A stretch of DNA of 64,000 bases from Pectobacterium zantedeschiae (GTDB taxonomy: Bacteria > Pseudomonadota > Gammaproteobacteria > Enterobacterales > Enterobacteriaceae): assembly GCF_004137795.1 (NCBI RefSeq), contig NZ_NWTM01000001.1:2821760-2885759 (forward strand). Direction: 5' to 3'. This document shows, piece by piece, positions 43,163-52,428 of the stretch (position 1 is the first letter of the stretch; each line of letters opens with the position of its first letter). The position numbers and the translations under genes are program-made. The notes under the pieces were generated by a model that saw nothing but the letters and a program-made list of their open reading frames with translations, had not been told where the DNA came from and did not search any database.

Positions 43163-43238
43163 GGCCCCTTAGCTCAGTGGTTAGAGCAGGCGACTCATAA
43201 TCGCTTGGTCGCTGGTTCAAGTCCAGCAGGGGCCACCA
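43163..43238 (+). tRNA. ileX: tRNA-Ile2 (CAU, lysidine-modified)
   Basis: A 76-nt tRNA beginning GGCCCCTTAGCTCAG and ending with encoded CCA; anticodon CAT at 43196-43198. Sequence and location after mug match E. coli ileX, the AUA-reading isoleucine tRNA whose C34 is changed to lysidine, not a methionine tRNA. Its 3' 46 bases are repeated at 45273-45318. Confidence 0.95.
43193..43238 (+). repeat. attL (46 bp direct repeat, within tRNA-Ile2)
   Basis: Begins ACTCATAATC, ends GGGGCCACCA; identical to 45273-45318. The bases on either side differ between copies, which fixes the repeat length. Confidence 0.9.
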
Positions 43239-43264
43239 AACTTTAGTTTTAAAATCATGAAATT

Positions 43265-43292
43265 AAGCCACCTTTCGCAAGGTGGCTTTTTT
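43265..43292 (+). terminator. intrinsic terminator after tRNA-Ile2
   Basis: AAGCCACCTT-tcgc-AAGGTGGCTTTTTT. It lies inside the element, so the element supplies a new end for the tRNA transcript. Confidence 0.88.
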
Positions 43293-43307
43293 GTATTTGA
43301 AATTGGG

Positions 43308-43324
43308 AGTGCCGATAAAATGGC
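43308..43324 (+). repeat. arm-site-like direct repeat, left
   Basis: AGTGCCGATAAAATGGC; matches 45157-45173 at 16 of 17 positions. One copy lies near each end of the element, as integrase or excisionase arm sites do. Confidence 0.45.
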
Positions 43325-43373
43325 TATGGGAACTGCGACACAATGCAACTGTGGAGTTGTCGTCAGAGTATGA

Positions 43374-43787
43374 CTCTCCACTGGTGCTCGATGGTCTGAG
43401 GCTGAGGGACTAAAGAAAAGCCAACTAACTAAATATAAAATTGCTTACACTAAGACAAAGGGAAGAAAAAACCGCACCGTCCCTATTAGCAAAGAGCTTT
43501 ATGACTCGCTCCCAGATGATAAAAAAGGCCAGCTCTTTAGTGAATGCTATGGGGCGTTTAGGTCAGCACTTGAAAGAACAGGCATTGAATTGCCTGCCGG
43601 ACAACTTACCCATGTATTGCGCCACACCTTCGCCAGCCACTTTATGATGAATGGTGGTAATATTCTGGTCTTACAACGTGTGCTCGGTCATACCGACATA
43701 AAAATGACTATGCGATATGCGCATTTTGCTCCAGAGAATTTGGAAGATGCAGTTAAACTAAACCCTTTAAATAGTAGAGTTCTATAA
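43374..43787 (+). pseudogene. tyrosine integrase (P2-type), N-terminus lost
   Basis: The frame opens after a TGA at 43371 and runs 137 codons without a usable start. It begins inside the catalytic domain (TGARWSEAE with the first catalytic Arg) and continues through KIAYTKTKGRKNRTVPIS, the H-x-x-R box (HVLRHTFASHF), LGHTDIKMTM and the tyrosine box MRYAHFAPEN. From memory it is closest to P2/186-type integrases. The arm-binding and core-binding domains, about 180-200 residues, are missing; the 135 bp between the tRNA terminator and this frame do not encode them. The catalytic residues that remain look intact. Its TAA overlaps the ATG of the next gene. Confidence 0.88.
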
Positions 43788-45151
43788 TGAATCTTAAAGA
43801 TATTATTTCAGATATAGTTAGGCTAATTGACAATCGAGACTTTAGTTGTGAAAAGGGATTTCCTGACACAATAACAACAAGATCAGGAATACAGATCAGT
43901 TATATTAGTGATGTAAGATATAAAATTGAATTATTTAAAGATATTATAAAAGCGGATTTAAAACATCCTTTAAACAATATTTCAAATAATTCACTTTACG
44001 ATATATGCCGCAATTCCATCTGCGATTTATATACAGAAAAAACTTTACATGAAGGCATCGAAGATAACAGTAGAAGCCATATAAAAAAACTAAAAAAAGA
44101 AATAGAAGAAAGAGTTCACATGAGCCTTACAACGCTAACGCATCATTTTCCAGCACATACATGTCTATTTCCTCTTTCAGAAGCAATTAGTATTGGCCCT
44201 GTGACTTTCTACCCTAATCTTCAATGGGTTAAAAAATTAGAACTGCATGATAACTATACACAACAAACATTAGCACCAGATGAAGACTTAGTAAATTGGA
44301 AAGAGGAACTCATAAAATTAACCGATCCTTTAGAAAGATATGAATCAGAGAACCATATTGCAAACCGTATATATAGTATAATAAAAAAATCAAATACCAT
44401 ATTAGAAATTGAAATAAAAAATTTTGAATTTAATTTATCTAGAAAATTAGCAAAAATCGCCACACAAGCAACAATTGATTCTTTCTCTTTGATTTTCAAC
44501 AATGAAGGTATGTTCAAACAACAGAATCTATATGAGCACCCTACTCTTCCATTTTCATTCAATACCCTAGCCTCATACAAGGGGAGGCTTGTTTATCCCG
44601 GAATGACATTGACAGAACGAACGCCAGTATATAATGGTGCTACCATTAGCACTTTTCTTAATGAAAATAAAGAATTCATCGATTCGGCAGGAAATATAAT
44701 AGATTCAGTAATTAACATAAAAAACTATCCTAATAAAGATTTATCGATTCGATGGACAACATCATTAAACTGGTATGCCGAAGCCCAGAGAGAGCAAGAT
44801 GATGCAATCGCTCTTGCTAAGATTGGTATTTCCTTAGATGTTTTATCTGGCGGTGGTGAATGGGTAGGTATTTTAGAAATGGTAAAAAACATCTTGGGAC
44901 TTGATGACCAGCATGTAATTTTCGAAAAACCGCATAAAACAGTATTAAAAGAATTCATTTCAGATTTGTATAATAAGGGACGTTCCCAGATTGTTCATGG
45001 TAATCACATCGATAGACTAATTCCTTTCGAACAAGAAAGAAAGAAAGCCTCAAAAATGTGTAGAGTTATTCTGATGGCATCAGCTCATAACCTCATGAAT
45101 TATTCCGGTGATGGGTCACATAACGCGTTTGTAAAAATGGCTCATAGATAA
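43787..45151 (+). CDS. cargo protein with C-terminal HEPN-like motif, possible defence effector
   Basis: A 454-residue soluble protein with no signal peptide or membrane helix. The first 330 residues are not recognised; they are helix-rich, with many Lys, Asn and Ile. The C-terminal 110 residues (from about LAKIGISLDVLSGGGEW) look like a HEPN-type helical domain: LYNKGRSQIVHGN contains R-x4-H (Arg399, His404), the catalytic pattern of HEPN RNases, and a hydrophobic helix follows (ILMASAHNLMNYS). Similar RNase-like ends occur in ApeA-type anti-phage proteins, which prompts the defence idea. Low GC and position in a tRNA-borne element indicate horizontal transfer. Start: ATG overlapping the integrase stop (TAATG). 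No toxin partner or antitoxin is present. Confidence 0.75.
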   Translation: MNLKDIISDIVRLIDNRDFSCEKGFPDTITTRSGIQISYISDVRYKIELFKDIIKADLKHPLNNISNNSLYDICRNSICDLYTEKTLHEGIEDNSRSHIKKLKKEIEERVHMSLTTLTHHFPAHTCLFPLSEAISIGPVTFYPNLQWVKKLELHDNYTQQTLAPDEDLVNWKEELIKLTDPLERYESENHIANRIYSIIKKSNTILEIEIKNFEFNLSRKLAKIATQATIDSFSLIFNNEGMFKQQNLYEHPTLPFSFNTLASYKGRLVYPGMTLTERTPVYNGATISTFLNENKEFIDSAGNIIDSVINIKNYPNKDLSIRWTTSLNWYAEAQREQDDAIALAKIGISLDVLSGGGEWVGILEMVKNILGLDDQHVIFEKPHKTVLKEFISDLYNKGRSQIVHGNHIDRLIPFEQERKKASKMCRVILMASAHNLMNYSGDGSHNAFVKMAHR

Positions 45152-45156
45152 AAAGC

Positions 45157-45173
45157 AGTGGCGATAAAATGGC
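45157..45173 (+). repeat. arm-site-like direct repeat, right
   Basis: AGTGGCGATAAAATGGC; see 43308-43324. It lies 6 bp after the cargo gene stop. Confidence 0.45.
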
Positions 45174-45272
45174 GGTAGAAGTGGCCCAAACTGGCCCCTA
45201 ATTGGTCAGCAATGTCCCTTTATCTTCATAATTTATAATGTAACTCATTGATTCCCATTTGTTCCTACAGGA

Positions 45273-45318
45273 ACTCATAATCGCTTGGTCGCTGGTTCAA
45301 GTCCAGCAGGGGCCACCA
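45273..45318 (+). repeat. attR (46 bp direct repeat)
   Basis: Exact copy of the 3' 46 bases of tRNA-Ile2. It lacks the 5' half and is not a tRNA gene. Confidence 0.92.
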
Positions 45319-45324
45319 GATTCA

Positions 45325-45355
45325 AAGAGTTGCGTTAATAGCGCAGCTCTTTTTT
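45325..45355 (+). terminator. probable original tRNA-Ile2 terminator, displaced by the element
   Basis: AGAGTTGCG pairs with CGCAGCTCT (one G-T pair), followed by TTTTTTG, 7 bp after attR. Before insertion this would have followed the tRNA directly. Confidence 0.7.
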
Positions 45356-45449
45356 GTCTATGGGGCTTAGAGGTAAAGCGACTAACGCCGCATCATCAGA
45401 GATTCCACGTTTCATGTGTAAGGCAATCAAGCCTATATCGCTGGCACAC

Positions 45450-48400
45450 TCAGTACACATCTCGCACATAGCGTTTGTCCTGTGCCATTTTGGCAACATA
45501 AGCCGCGGCCTCTTCGCTACTCATATTCCCGTGAACCTGTATAGCCTGCCGGAGCGCCGAGTCGACATCTTTAGCCATGCGGCTGGCATCACCACATACG
45601 TAGAAATGCGCCCCCTCCTCCAACCAACGCCATAGTTCTGCGCCCTGCTCGCACATGCGGTGCTGGACATAAATTTTCTCGCGTTGATCACGCGAAAAGG
45701 CCGTATCAAAGCGATGCAAATAGCCATCACGTTGCAGTATCTCTAACTCCTCACGATAGTAGAAATCGGTCGCCGCACGCTGCTCACCAAAGAACAGCCA
45801 ATTTTTACCTTGCGCCTCTGTCGCCCGTCGTTCTTGCAGAAAAGCCCGGAATGGCGCGATACCAGTGCCAGCGCCAACCATGATGATTGGCGTATCAGCA
45901 TTTTTCGGCGTGCGGAAATGCGCTGACTTTTGAATGAAAATAGGCACCGCCACCGACTCTGCCGCGCGGTCAGCCAGAAAGGTTGAGCACACGCCGCCAC
46001 GCAGTTTGCTATCCATGCCATAGCGAACCGTCGAGACAGTCAGGTGAATCTGATGCGGTGTAACCTTCGGACTGGACGAAATAGAATACAAGCGCGGCTG
46101 AAGGCGCTTAAGCACGGTCAACCACTCTTCGGCCTGAACCTGAACCGGAAATGCCTGTAGCAAATCGACAATCTGCCGTCCCCACAGCCACTCTTTTAGT
46201 TCCTCCTTACGCTCCTCTTTCAACAGTTCAGCCAGCACGTTATGGCCTGAACGAGCGCTGACAAACTGCAAGACCTCCGGTGTGATGCGGGCAATCTCGA
46301 AATGCTGGGATAACGCCTCGGCCAGCATCATGTCACCTTTATCCTTCACGCCAACCACGGTAGACGGCGAGAGTTTGAGGGCGGAAAGCATCTCGTTCAC
46401 CAGTTCAGGGCTGTTAGTTGGCCAGATGCCGAGCGCGTCGCCTGCTTCGTAGCGCATATCGCTACCTGAAATATCAAAGGCGAATTGCCGGGTCTCTTTT
46501 TCCGCTCCTGGCGCATTAAGCAGTTGGTTGATGACAAGGCGTGCGGACAGCGGCGCATTTCTGCTGAAAAGAGAAGACGAAGCCACGACGGGTGCCGCAG
46601 TGCACACTTCATCCTCGTCAGCCAGTGTCACCGTTGCAGCCATAGCCACGCTATTTACGATTGGCCTGTTGGCGCCCGCAAGCACGTTGACCATGCTGTC
46701 CAACCAGACTTTTGCCACATCCTGATAGTCGGGCTCACAGTCAGTTCGCGCGACCAGACGCTTTGCCCCTAGCGCCTCAAGCCGCGCATCGAGCCGACGA
46801 CCAAAACCGCAAAACTGGTCATAGTTTGAATCTCCGAATGCCAGCACAGCGAATTCCATTTCAGGCAACGGAGGAACCGAATCAGCCTGTAATGACGTCC
46901 AGAAATTTGTGCCATTGTCAGGAGGATCGCCGTCACCAAACGTGCTGGCAATGAAGAGCACACGCGGCGTCGCAGGCAAATTTACACTTTTGAAGCTGTC
47001 CATATCGGACAGAGTGACGGTATGCCCTTCCGTCTTCAGACGTTCGGCGCACTGTGCAGCGAAACTTTCCGCATTGCCGGTTGATGATGCCCATAAAATC
47101 AAAATAGGTGGCTGTGATGGTGCTGTCACAACCGCAGGAGAAGGCACAGGCAAAGAAGCAACACCGCCATCAGGCAACCAGGTGCGGGCAAAAAGCCCAG
47201 CCAGCATACCGTCGAGCATCAGGCGTCGGGTAGGTTCCAGCGGTGCCGTGGCGGGCAGCACGGGTACACCGCCAGCCAATCTTGATGCGTCAGTACGCAA
47301 GGCCGCGATATAACCTTGCAGATAGTGCTGTTCGTGCGCACTCAGCGTTATCGCAGGAGGAGCATCAAGGCCGAGTAACGTAGCCAGTGCATCGATGTGT
47401 TTCATGTCGAGTTCCTTGATGTCGTTGTTTGGCGTACCCGCCTCGGCCTGTTCCGGTATGGGCACAGCAGCCGATGTGATCTCTTGACTCGAAAGCACGA
47501 GCGACGCAGGTTCAGCGATCCGCATCAGCGCTACGGCAGAGAACTTGAATTCAGGCTGTTGAGAAATGGGATCAATGGCATCGCTGGTGACCGCGTTAAT
47601 CGCCAGATCGTCACCAAAAACATCATTCCAGTGAAAGGGAGCAAAACAGTTGCCGGGACGAACCCGATCGGTCACCACGGCAGGGAGTACGGCTCGTCCG
47701 CGACGCGATCGGACTTCCACACGATCTTTATCCTGAATACCGAGCGCATTGGCGTCTTCAGGATGCACTTCGATAAAAGGCCCAGGGTTGAGCTTGTTGA
47801 GCGTTGGAATCTTCCCGGTTTTCGTCATCGTGTGCCACTGGTGCTGCAAGCGACCGGTATTCAGCACAAATTGGAAATCACTATCCGGCATTTCTGCAGG
47901 TGGCATATGCGGTCGGGGAAGGAATATCCCTTTACCGCTTTCAGTTGCAAACACCAGGCGCGGCTGCGTGCCGTCCGGCAAATCTTTACGCGTCTGGCTC
48001 ACGCCGTCGTTGAGATAGCGAATCGGGTGGCGGTCTTGGTTATCCTCAGGGGGACAAGGCCACTGCAAGGGAGATTGCCGTAAACGCGTATAACTGGCTC
48101 CCCGAATGTCATAACCCGTCTTCGGGTTCCAGAACTGTTTGATTTCTTCAAACACTTCAGATGCCGATCCGTAGCTAAATCCCTGCGAATAACCCATCTC
48201 GCAGGCGACGTTGGCAATAATTTGCCAATCCGCCATCGCCTCACCGGGCGAATCAACGGCTTTCTGCATCAGCGTTAAATTCCGCTCGGAGTTAATCATC
48301 ACGCCTTCCGCTTCAGCCCACAGCGCGCCGGGCAGCAGGATATCGGCATAACGGTTAGTCTCGGTATCAAGAAACGCATCTTGTGTAATAACCAGTTCGG

Positions 48401-49673
48401 CGGCTTGCAACCCGGCTATCACATTCTTACGGTTGGGAACCGTGGCAACCGGATTTGTACAGATGATCCAACATGCCTTGATCTTGCCCGCCATCATATC
48501 TTCAAACAGGGCTACGGTGCCGCCGCCAAGATCGGTGCGTAAGGTTCCGGCGGGTACATCCCAAAGCGCTTCAATGGCTGCACGATCTTTCTCCACCAGC
48601 ACCGAACGCTGCCCCGGTAATCCCATCCCCATATAGCCCATTTCACGCCCACCCATCGCATTGGGCTGTCCCGTCAGAGAAAACGGGCCGCTTCCTGTGC
48701 GGCAAATTGCACCGGTGGCTAAGTGCAGGTTACAGATCGCATTGGTATTCCAGGTGCCATGCGTGCTTTGGTTAAGCCCCATCGTCCAACAGCTCATCCA
48801 TTCCGACGCGGTGCCGATCCATTCTGCTGCTTTACGGATATCGGCTTCTGTCAGCCCAGTGATCTCCGCCACTTTCTCCGGGGGATAGTCCTCAAGGAAC
48901 TCAGGCATTGCCTCCCACCCTTCGGTAAACTCGGCGATAAATGTGGGATCGGTGTGCCCATTCTGGACAAGCAGATAAAGCAGGCCGTTGAGCAACGCCA
49001 GATCGGTACCAGGCTTGATTGGCAGGAACAGATTAGCTTTGTCCGCCGTGGCATTACGACGTGGGTCAACCACGATGAGCTTAGCCCCGGCTTTGACGCG
49101 ATCCATCATTCGCAGGAAAAGAATAGGATGACAGTCGGCCATATTCGCACCAATGACGAAAAAGACATCAGCATGGTCAAAGTCTTTATAGGAGCCCGGC
49201 GGCCCATCCGATCCCAGAGAGAGTTTGTAGCCGCTACCCGCGCTAGCCATACACAGGCGGGAGTTTGACTCGATGTTATTCGTGCCGATAAAGCCTTTGG
49301 TGAGTTTATTCGCCAAGTATTGGGCTTCCAGCGACATCTGGCCAGAGACGTAAAGCGACACCGCATCAGGGCCATGGGTATCAATAATCCCCCGCAGTCG
49401 CCGCGCGGTTTCCGTGATGGCTTTTCGTATATCAACCCTGACTGATTCGTGCTGACGATCCACGCGCAGGTAGGCATGTTCCAGCCGCCCTGATTCAGCG
49501 AGTGCCTGACCACAGGTATTACCCTTAGTACATAGTCGCCCGAAGTTAGTGGGATGCGTCTTGTCACCTGATACCTTGATCACGCGATTGTCTTTTACTT
49601 CCATCACCACACCGCAACCGACCCCACAGTAAGGGCAAACGCTCTTCACACACGCTGAGGATTTGGCATCCAT
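45450..49673 (-). CDS. assimilatory nitrate reductase fused to CysJ-like NADPH flavoreductase
   Basis: A 1407-residue fusion. Residues 1-730 are a molybdopterin nitrate reductase of the NasA/NarB type: a [4Fe-4S] cluster site at Cys13, Cys16, Cys20 and Cys48 (VCPYCGVGC), SNSRLCMASAG, and the C-terminal MGD part (NTGRLQHQWHTMTKTG). A Pro/Ala-rich linker leads to a section resembling the start of CysJ (LSAHEQHYLQGYIAAL). Then come a flavodoxin domain (WASSTGNAESFA, near 860), an FAD domain (RLYSISSSP, near 1193) and an NADPH domain (GAGTGIAPFRAFLQ, near 1263). One chain could thus carry electrons from NADPH to nitrate. The ATG at 49673 is chosen for GGGAG upstream; an in-frame ATG at 49727 lies in the leader. 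Nitrite reductase genes are not in the window. Confidence 0.95.
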   Translation of the reverse strand: MDAKSSACVKSVCPYCGVGCGVVMEVKDNRVIKVSGDKTHPTNFGRLCTKGNTCGQALAESGRLEHAYLRVDRQHESVRVDIRKAITETARRLRGIIDTHGPDAVSLYVSGQMSLEAQYLANKLTKGFIGTNNIESNSRLCMASAGSGYKLSLGSDGPPGSYKDFDHADVFFVIGANMADCHPILFLRMMDRVKAGAKLIVVDPRRNATADKANLFLPIKPGTDLALLNGLLYLLVQNGHTDPTFIAEFTEGWEAMPEFLEDYPPEKVAEITGLTEADIRKAAEWIGTASEWMSCWTMGLNQSTHGTWNTNAICNLHLATGAICRTGSGPFSLTGQPNAMGGREMGYMGMGLPGQRSVLVEKDRAAIEALWDVPAGTLRTDLGGGTVALFEDMMAGKIKACWIICTNPVATVPNRKNVIAGLQAAELVITQDAFLDTETNRYADILLPGALWAEAEGVMINSERNLTLMQKAVDSPGEAMADWQIIANVACEMGYSQGFSYGSASEVFEEIKQFWNPKTGYDIRGASYTRLRQSPLQWPCPPEDNQDRHPIRYLNDGVSQTRKDLPDGTQPRLVFATESGKGIFLPRPHMPPAEMPDSDFQFVLNTGRLQHQWHTMTKTGKIPTLNKLNPGPFIEVHPEDANALGIQDKDRVEVRSRRGRAVLPAVVTDRVRPGNCFAPFHWNDVFGDDLAINAVTSDAIDPISQQPEFKFSAVALMRIAEPASLVLSSQEITSAAVPIPEQAEAGTPNNDIKELDMKHIDALATLLGLDAPPAITLSAHEQHYLQGYIAALRTDASRLAGGVPVLPATAPLEPTRRLMLDGMLAGLFARTWLPDGGVASLPVPSPAVVTAPSQPPILILWASSTGNAESFAAQCAERLKTEGHTVTLSDMDSFKSVNLPATPRVLFIASTFGDGDPPDNGTNFWTSLQADSVPPLPEMEFAVLAFGDSNYDQFCGFGRRLDARLEALGAKRLVARTDCEPDYQDVAKVWLDSMVNVLAGANRPIVNSVAMAATVTLADEDEVCTAAPVVASSSLFSRNAPLSARLVINQLLNAPGAEKETRQFAFDISGSDMRYEAGDALGIWPTNSPELVNEMLSALKLSPSTVVGVKDKGDMMLAEALSQHFEIARITPEVLQFVSARSGHNVLAELLKEERKEELKEWLWGRQIVDLLQAFPVQVQAEEWLTVLKRLQPRLYSISSSPKVTPHQIHLTVSTVRYGMDSKLRGGVCSTFLADRAAESVAVPIFIQKSAHFRTPKNADTPIIMVGAGTGIAPFRAFLQERRATEAQGKNWLFFGEQRAATDFYYREELEILQRDGYLHRFDTAFSRDQREKIYVQHRMCEQGAELWRWLEEGAHFYVCGDASRMAKDVDSALRQAIQVHGNMSSEEAAAYVAKMAQDKRYVRDVY

Positions 49674-49743
49674 GGCTGACTCCCGTAGGGCTGATGTTGC
49701 AACAGCCCTGCGAAAGAAGAGCTGCACCGGGCGAATTTAGGCA

Positions 49744-49804
49744 TAAAAAAACGTCCACATAACCCCGCTCTCGCCATAATGCGAAAAGCGTGATTGTGTG
49801 GACG
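49744..49804 (-). terminator. leader terminator of the nitrate reductase gene (NasR-type antitermination candidate)
   Basis: On the minus strand GTCCACA pairs with TGTGGAC, directly followed by TTTTTTT, between the sigma-54 promoter and the start codon. Inside it a second imperfect hairpin carries the six-base loop ATTATG. In Klebsiella the nas leader terminator is overcome by the ANTAR protein NasR when nitrate is present; the same arrangement is inferred here. The loop lacks the usual G at position 4, so the NasR site itself is uncertain. Confidence 0.65.
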
Positions 49805-49870
49805 CCATTGTCCTACCCGAGGTTTGGCTCTGCGTTGAGGCAAATCTGCGGAATCGCTATAGCTTTGATA

Positions 49871-49886
49871 AGCAAGTTGCGTGCCA
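49871..49886 (-). promoter_or_regulatory. sigma-54 promoter of the nitrate reductase gene
   Basis: TGGCAC-GCAAC-TTGCT on the minus strand, a full match to the -24/-12 consensus with correct spacing. It gives a leader of about 185 nt. Confidence 0.82.
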
Positions 49887-49950
49887 TCGCTATGCAAAGC
49901 CAGATATAACGCGGTAGAGAGAGAAACGATGCAATGTCGCGCAGCATAAC

Positions 49951-49967
49951 TGCATCACAATGGTGCA
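49951..49967. promoter_or_regulatory. NtrC binding site
   Basis: TGCATCACAATGGTGCA is a near-perfect NtrC dyad (type TGCACCAACATGGTGCA), about 65 bp upstream of the -24 box, a normal enhancer distance. It ties the gene to nitrogen limitation. The remaining sequence between 49968 and 50095 shows no gene. Confidence 0.75.
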
Positions 49968-50095
49968 GGGTAAGAGGGCAACCGTGCATTTCTGGTTCAT
50001 CTGCTCTTTCAGGTTATGCACTTCAATGAGGAAAAGCCGGTATGCCATTGCAGCGCGTTCTACCGGCTTCATGAAAAGATAAACAAGATGCGTAA

Positions 50096-50632
50096 TCAGA
50101 GGCCGATGGGCTGATAGCCCTGCCACTCCGGCGTAAATGGTGTCCCCACAGCAGAAGGGGTCAGATGGATGTACAGACCGCCGATCTTCTCAAGCAGCAG
50201 GCAGTCATCCACGTCCTTGAGGTTGTCTTTATGCTGGTGTAGCGCACCATTCAGCAGTGATGCCAATCCTTTCGATTTCGCTTCCTGCGCACTCTTCGCC
50301 ACAAATAAATCGAACGCATGCAACTCCGCCAACGTTGACGGGTGATAAGCGCCCGCGTTGACAAAAAAGAGCCGATTGCCGTCCTGGGGCCGAGTCTCAG
50401 AAAGGGTAACGGTATAACCATCAGCCCATGAGATCCGAGCATAGCCATCAATATGCACTTTATCAGGATCGCCAAACCACGCTTCCCGAAGTACAGGCCA
50501 TGCATCCTTTGGCTTCTCAGCTGCCACAAACTGAATATCATGAACTTCGATATTGGACTTCCCGGCGTTCCCTCCCAGATAAAACATATACAGATGCACG
50601 TTATTTTTCTCCTCATACATGGCGTCAGACAT
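50096..50632 (-). CDS. DUF1543 domain protein
   Basis: A 178-residue soluble protein with the DUF1543 signature LYMFYLGGNAGKSNIEVHDI and VAAEKPKDAWPVLREAWFG near the N-terminus; a second, weaker repeat-like half follows (RLFFVNAGAYHPSTLAELHAFDLFVA). The function is unknown. The exact start is uncertain: ATGs at 50632 and 50620 both lack a good ribosome-binding site. It lies upstream of the nitrate reductase promoter region on the same strand, but the sigma-54 promoter starts after it, so they are separate units. Confidence 0.85.
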   Translation of the reverse strand: MSDAMYEEKNNVHLYMFYLGGNAGKSNIEVHDIQFVAAEKPKDAWPVLREAWFGDPDKVHIDGYARISWADGYTVTLSETRPQDGNRLFFVNAGAYHPSTLAELHAFDLFVAKSAQEAKSKGLASLLNGALHQHKDNLKDVDDCLLLEKIGGLYIHLTPSAVGTPFTPEWQGYQPIGL

Positions 50633-50751
50633 CGGACTGCATTATCTCATAGTCGCTATGTTTTTTTATACATAGCGAAATCCCCCAAAATACCCCCTAT
50701 CCTTTCTTCTATCGCATCTCGCCTTGTGCCAAATAACGCCAGCAGAGATGT

Positions 50752-50767
50752 CGTGACTGGAGTCACA
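50752..50767 (+). promoter_or_regulatory. CRP site upstream of the 6-phospho-beta-glucosidase gene
   Basis: CGTGA-CTGGAG-TCACA matches the CRP dyad at 9 of 10 positions. It is centred about 60 bp before a probable start of transcription at 50818-50821; a -10-like TATAGT lies at 50806-50811. Confidence 0.65.
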
Positions 50768-50821
50768 TAACCAGACAGGGGCATTGCCGCAGAGATTCAG
50801 GGTTGTATAGTGTCCTAACAA

Positions 50822-50896
50822 GACGTTACCGCCAATGGCGGGCGAGACTTGGGCAGAGGTGAGTCACACGACTCTCTTCTGCCCAAGTTTTTTTTT
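50822..50896 (+). promoter_or_regulatory. BglG-type antiterminator target (RAT) and terminator
   Basis: A RAT-like element (50822-50852) with GTTACCGCC, a mirrored GGCGGGC and a GAGACTTGG end overlaps the left arm of a terminator: ACTTGGGCAGA pairs with TCTGCCCAAGT, followed by nine T (50847-50896). This is the bgl/arb leader architecture, in which a BglG-family protein binds the RAT and blocks the terminator when beta-glucosides are taken up. Almost the same element lies before the PTS gene at 54475-54507. Confidence 0.8.
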
Positions 50897-50963
50897 GCCT
50901 GTTATCCGGCTATTCCCTGCGCGACAGCGCAGAGCCACTGTCCGGCACAGCGTAATGATGTAA

Positions 50964-52373
<1,410 letters not shown>

Positions 52374-52382
52374 CAATGCGGA

Positions 52383-52421
52383 AAACCAGACGGCGTGCAA
52401 GCGCGTCACCGTCTGGTTTAT
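52383..52421. terminator. bidirectional terminator between glucosidase and PTS genes
   Basis: AAACCAGACGG (52383-52393) pairs with CCGTCTGGTTT (52409-52419). Confidence 0.8.
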
Positions 52422-52428
52422 TAGCTCA

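Larger units (their letters stand above)
43193..45318 (+). mobile_element. 2.1 kb integrative element in tRNA-Ile2
   Basis: Exact 46 bp direct repeats (43193-43238 and 45273-45318) of the tRNA 3' half, from the anticodon loop to CCA, bound this segment. Inside are a terminator, a truncated P2-type integrase, one cargo gene and little else. The left copy is part of the intact tRNA. The cargo is much richer in A and T than the flanks. The integrase lacks its N-terminus, so the element is probably fixed unless helped in trans. Confidence 0.88.

Noticed and set aside
43163..43238. Call as tRNA-Met because of the CAU anticodon
   Set aside because: Body sequence and the mug neighbour match the lysidine-modified isoleucine tRNA ileX.
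43441..43647. 68-codon frame starting MLTLRQREEK in the island
   Set aside because: It runs in a different frame from the integrase remnant, which reads through the same DNA with all the expected motifs.
45273..45318. Second tRNA gene
   Set aside because: Only the 3' 46 bases of tRNA-Ile2 are present; the acceptor 5' strand and D-arm are missing. It is an att repeat.
47397..48083. 228-codon open frame antisense to the nitrate reductase fusion
   Set aside because: A shadow of a long, well-supported gene, with no start signal.
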